A stretch of 20,633 nucleotides of DNA from DATBLE01 sp046735055. Its GTDB lineage: Bacteria > Actinomycetota > Thermoleophilia > Gaiellales > Gaiellaceae. Position 1 is the first letter of the stretch; each line of letters begins with the position of its first letter. Shown piece after piece: positions 20,529 through 20,633 of this stretch. A program made the translations under genes and the position numbers. Under the pieces are notes generated by a model. That model made no database searches. It was not told where the DNA came from and saw nothing but the letters and a program-made list of their open reading frames with translations. The stretch lies in NCBI GenBank assembly GCA_046735055.1, contig JBKPSO010000220.1, forward strand, positions 1 to 20,633, in the 5' to 3' direction.

Positions 20529-20633
20529 GTGAGCATCCTCGGCCAGGGCCCCGTCATCCCGAACTTCGGCGCGGGCTCGAAATGCGAGACGGAGAACCAC
20601 TTCTTCTGCCCGGGCTGGGTGCAGGACCACTGG
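20529..20633 (+). CDS. ABC transporter permease, 5' fragment (osmoprotectant type)
   Basis: Only 35 codons lie inside the window: a GTG start and the segment GQGPVIPNFGAGSKCETENH followed by FFCPGWVQDHW. PVIPNFG...C...N..FCP.W is the recurring N-terminal extracytoplasmic segment of actinobacterial OpuCB/ProW-like permeases that follow this ATPase. An AG-rich stretch (GAGAGGAAGAGG) sits just upstream. An in-frame GTG at 20508 is an alternative start. The transmembrane part lies beyond the window, so the assignment rests on this motif and on the gene order. Confidence 0.75.
   Translation, partial: MSILGQGPVIPNFGAGSKCETENHFFCPGWVQDHW

Noticed and set aside
1..20633. CRISPR arrays, rRNA, intact transposases, phage genes or toxin-antitoxin pairs
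   Set aside because: No evenly spaced direct repeats and no matching protein motifs were seen in either strand.

Overview
The window is GC-rich bacterial DNA. Most genes end codons in G or C, and GTG starts are frequent. Several genes have an actinobacterial TANNNT -10 hexamer placed only 6-7 nt before the start codon, which suggests leaderless transcription. With the gene content, this points to a soil-type actinobacterium, perhaps Thermoleophilia (Gaiellales or Solirubrobacterales). That placement is an inference from style, not from a marker gene. There are no rRNA or tRNA genes, no CRISPR array, no phage genes and no intact transposase.

Layout, left part (1-9565). Two divergent secreted PD40/TolB-like beta-propeller genes come first; the left one is frameshifted and leaves the window. 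A small VOC protein follows, then a decayed minus-strand DUF1684 fragment. Next is a tight operon of a secreted allene-oxide-cyclase-barrel protein, a receiver-only response regulator and a CHASE3/HAMP histidine kinase. A frameshifted remnant of a secreted protein C-terminus precedes a ring-cleaving VOC dioxygenase. That gene converges on a cupin gene across a perfect bidirectional terminator. A LysE exporter, a PRC-barrel membrane protein, a basic Rho-N/SAP-like protein, an RpiB-like isomerase and a small ORF complete this part.

Middle (9562-14462). A 170-bp element with long imperfect inverted ends looks like a MITE. Then come minus-strand genes: an overlapping operon of flavin disulfide oxidoreductase, universal stress protein and ABC1/UbiB kinase-like protein, and upstream of it a separate vanadium-haloperoxidase-like secreted enzyme with its own hairpin terminator.

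Right part (14628-20633). This is a signalling island: a HisKA_3 kinase with an eroded ATP-binding domain, a convergent LuxR-type regulator, a DivK-like receiver, an NTF2/SnoaL-like lipoprotein, a full membrane histidine kinase, a second DivK-like receiver and a dead receiver fragment. The window ends in an osmoprotectant ABC transporter (ATPase complete, permease only begun).

The most notable points are the density of two-component parts (three kinases, four intact receivers, one remnant), the degenerate kinase facing its probable partner tail-to-tail, the secreted-barrel/receiver/kinase operon, the MITE-like element, three gene ghosts that simple ORF calling misses, and the recurrent leaderless promoter motif.
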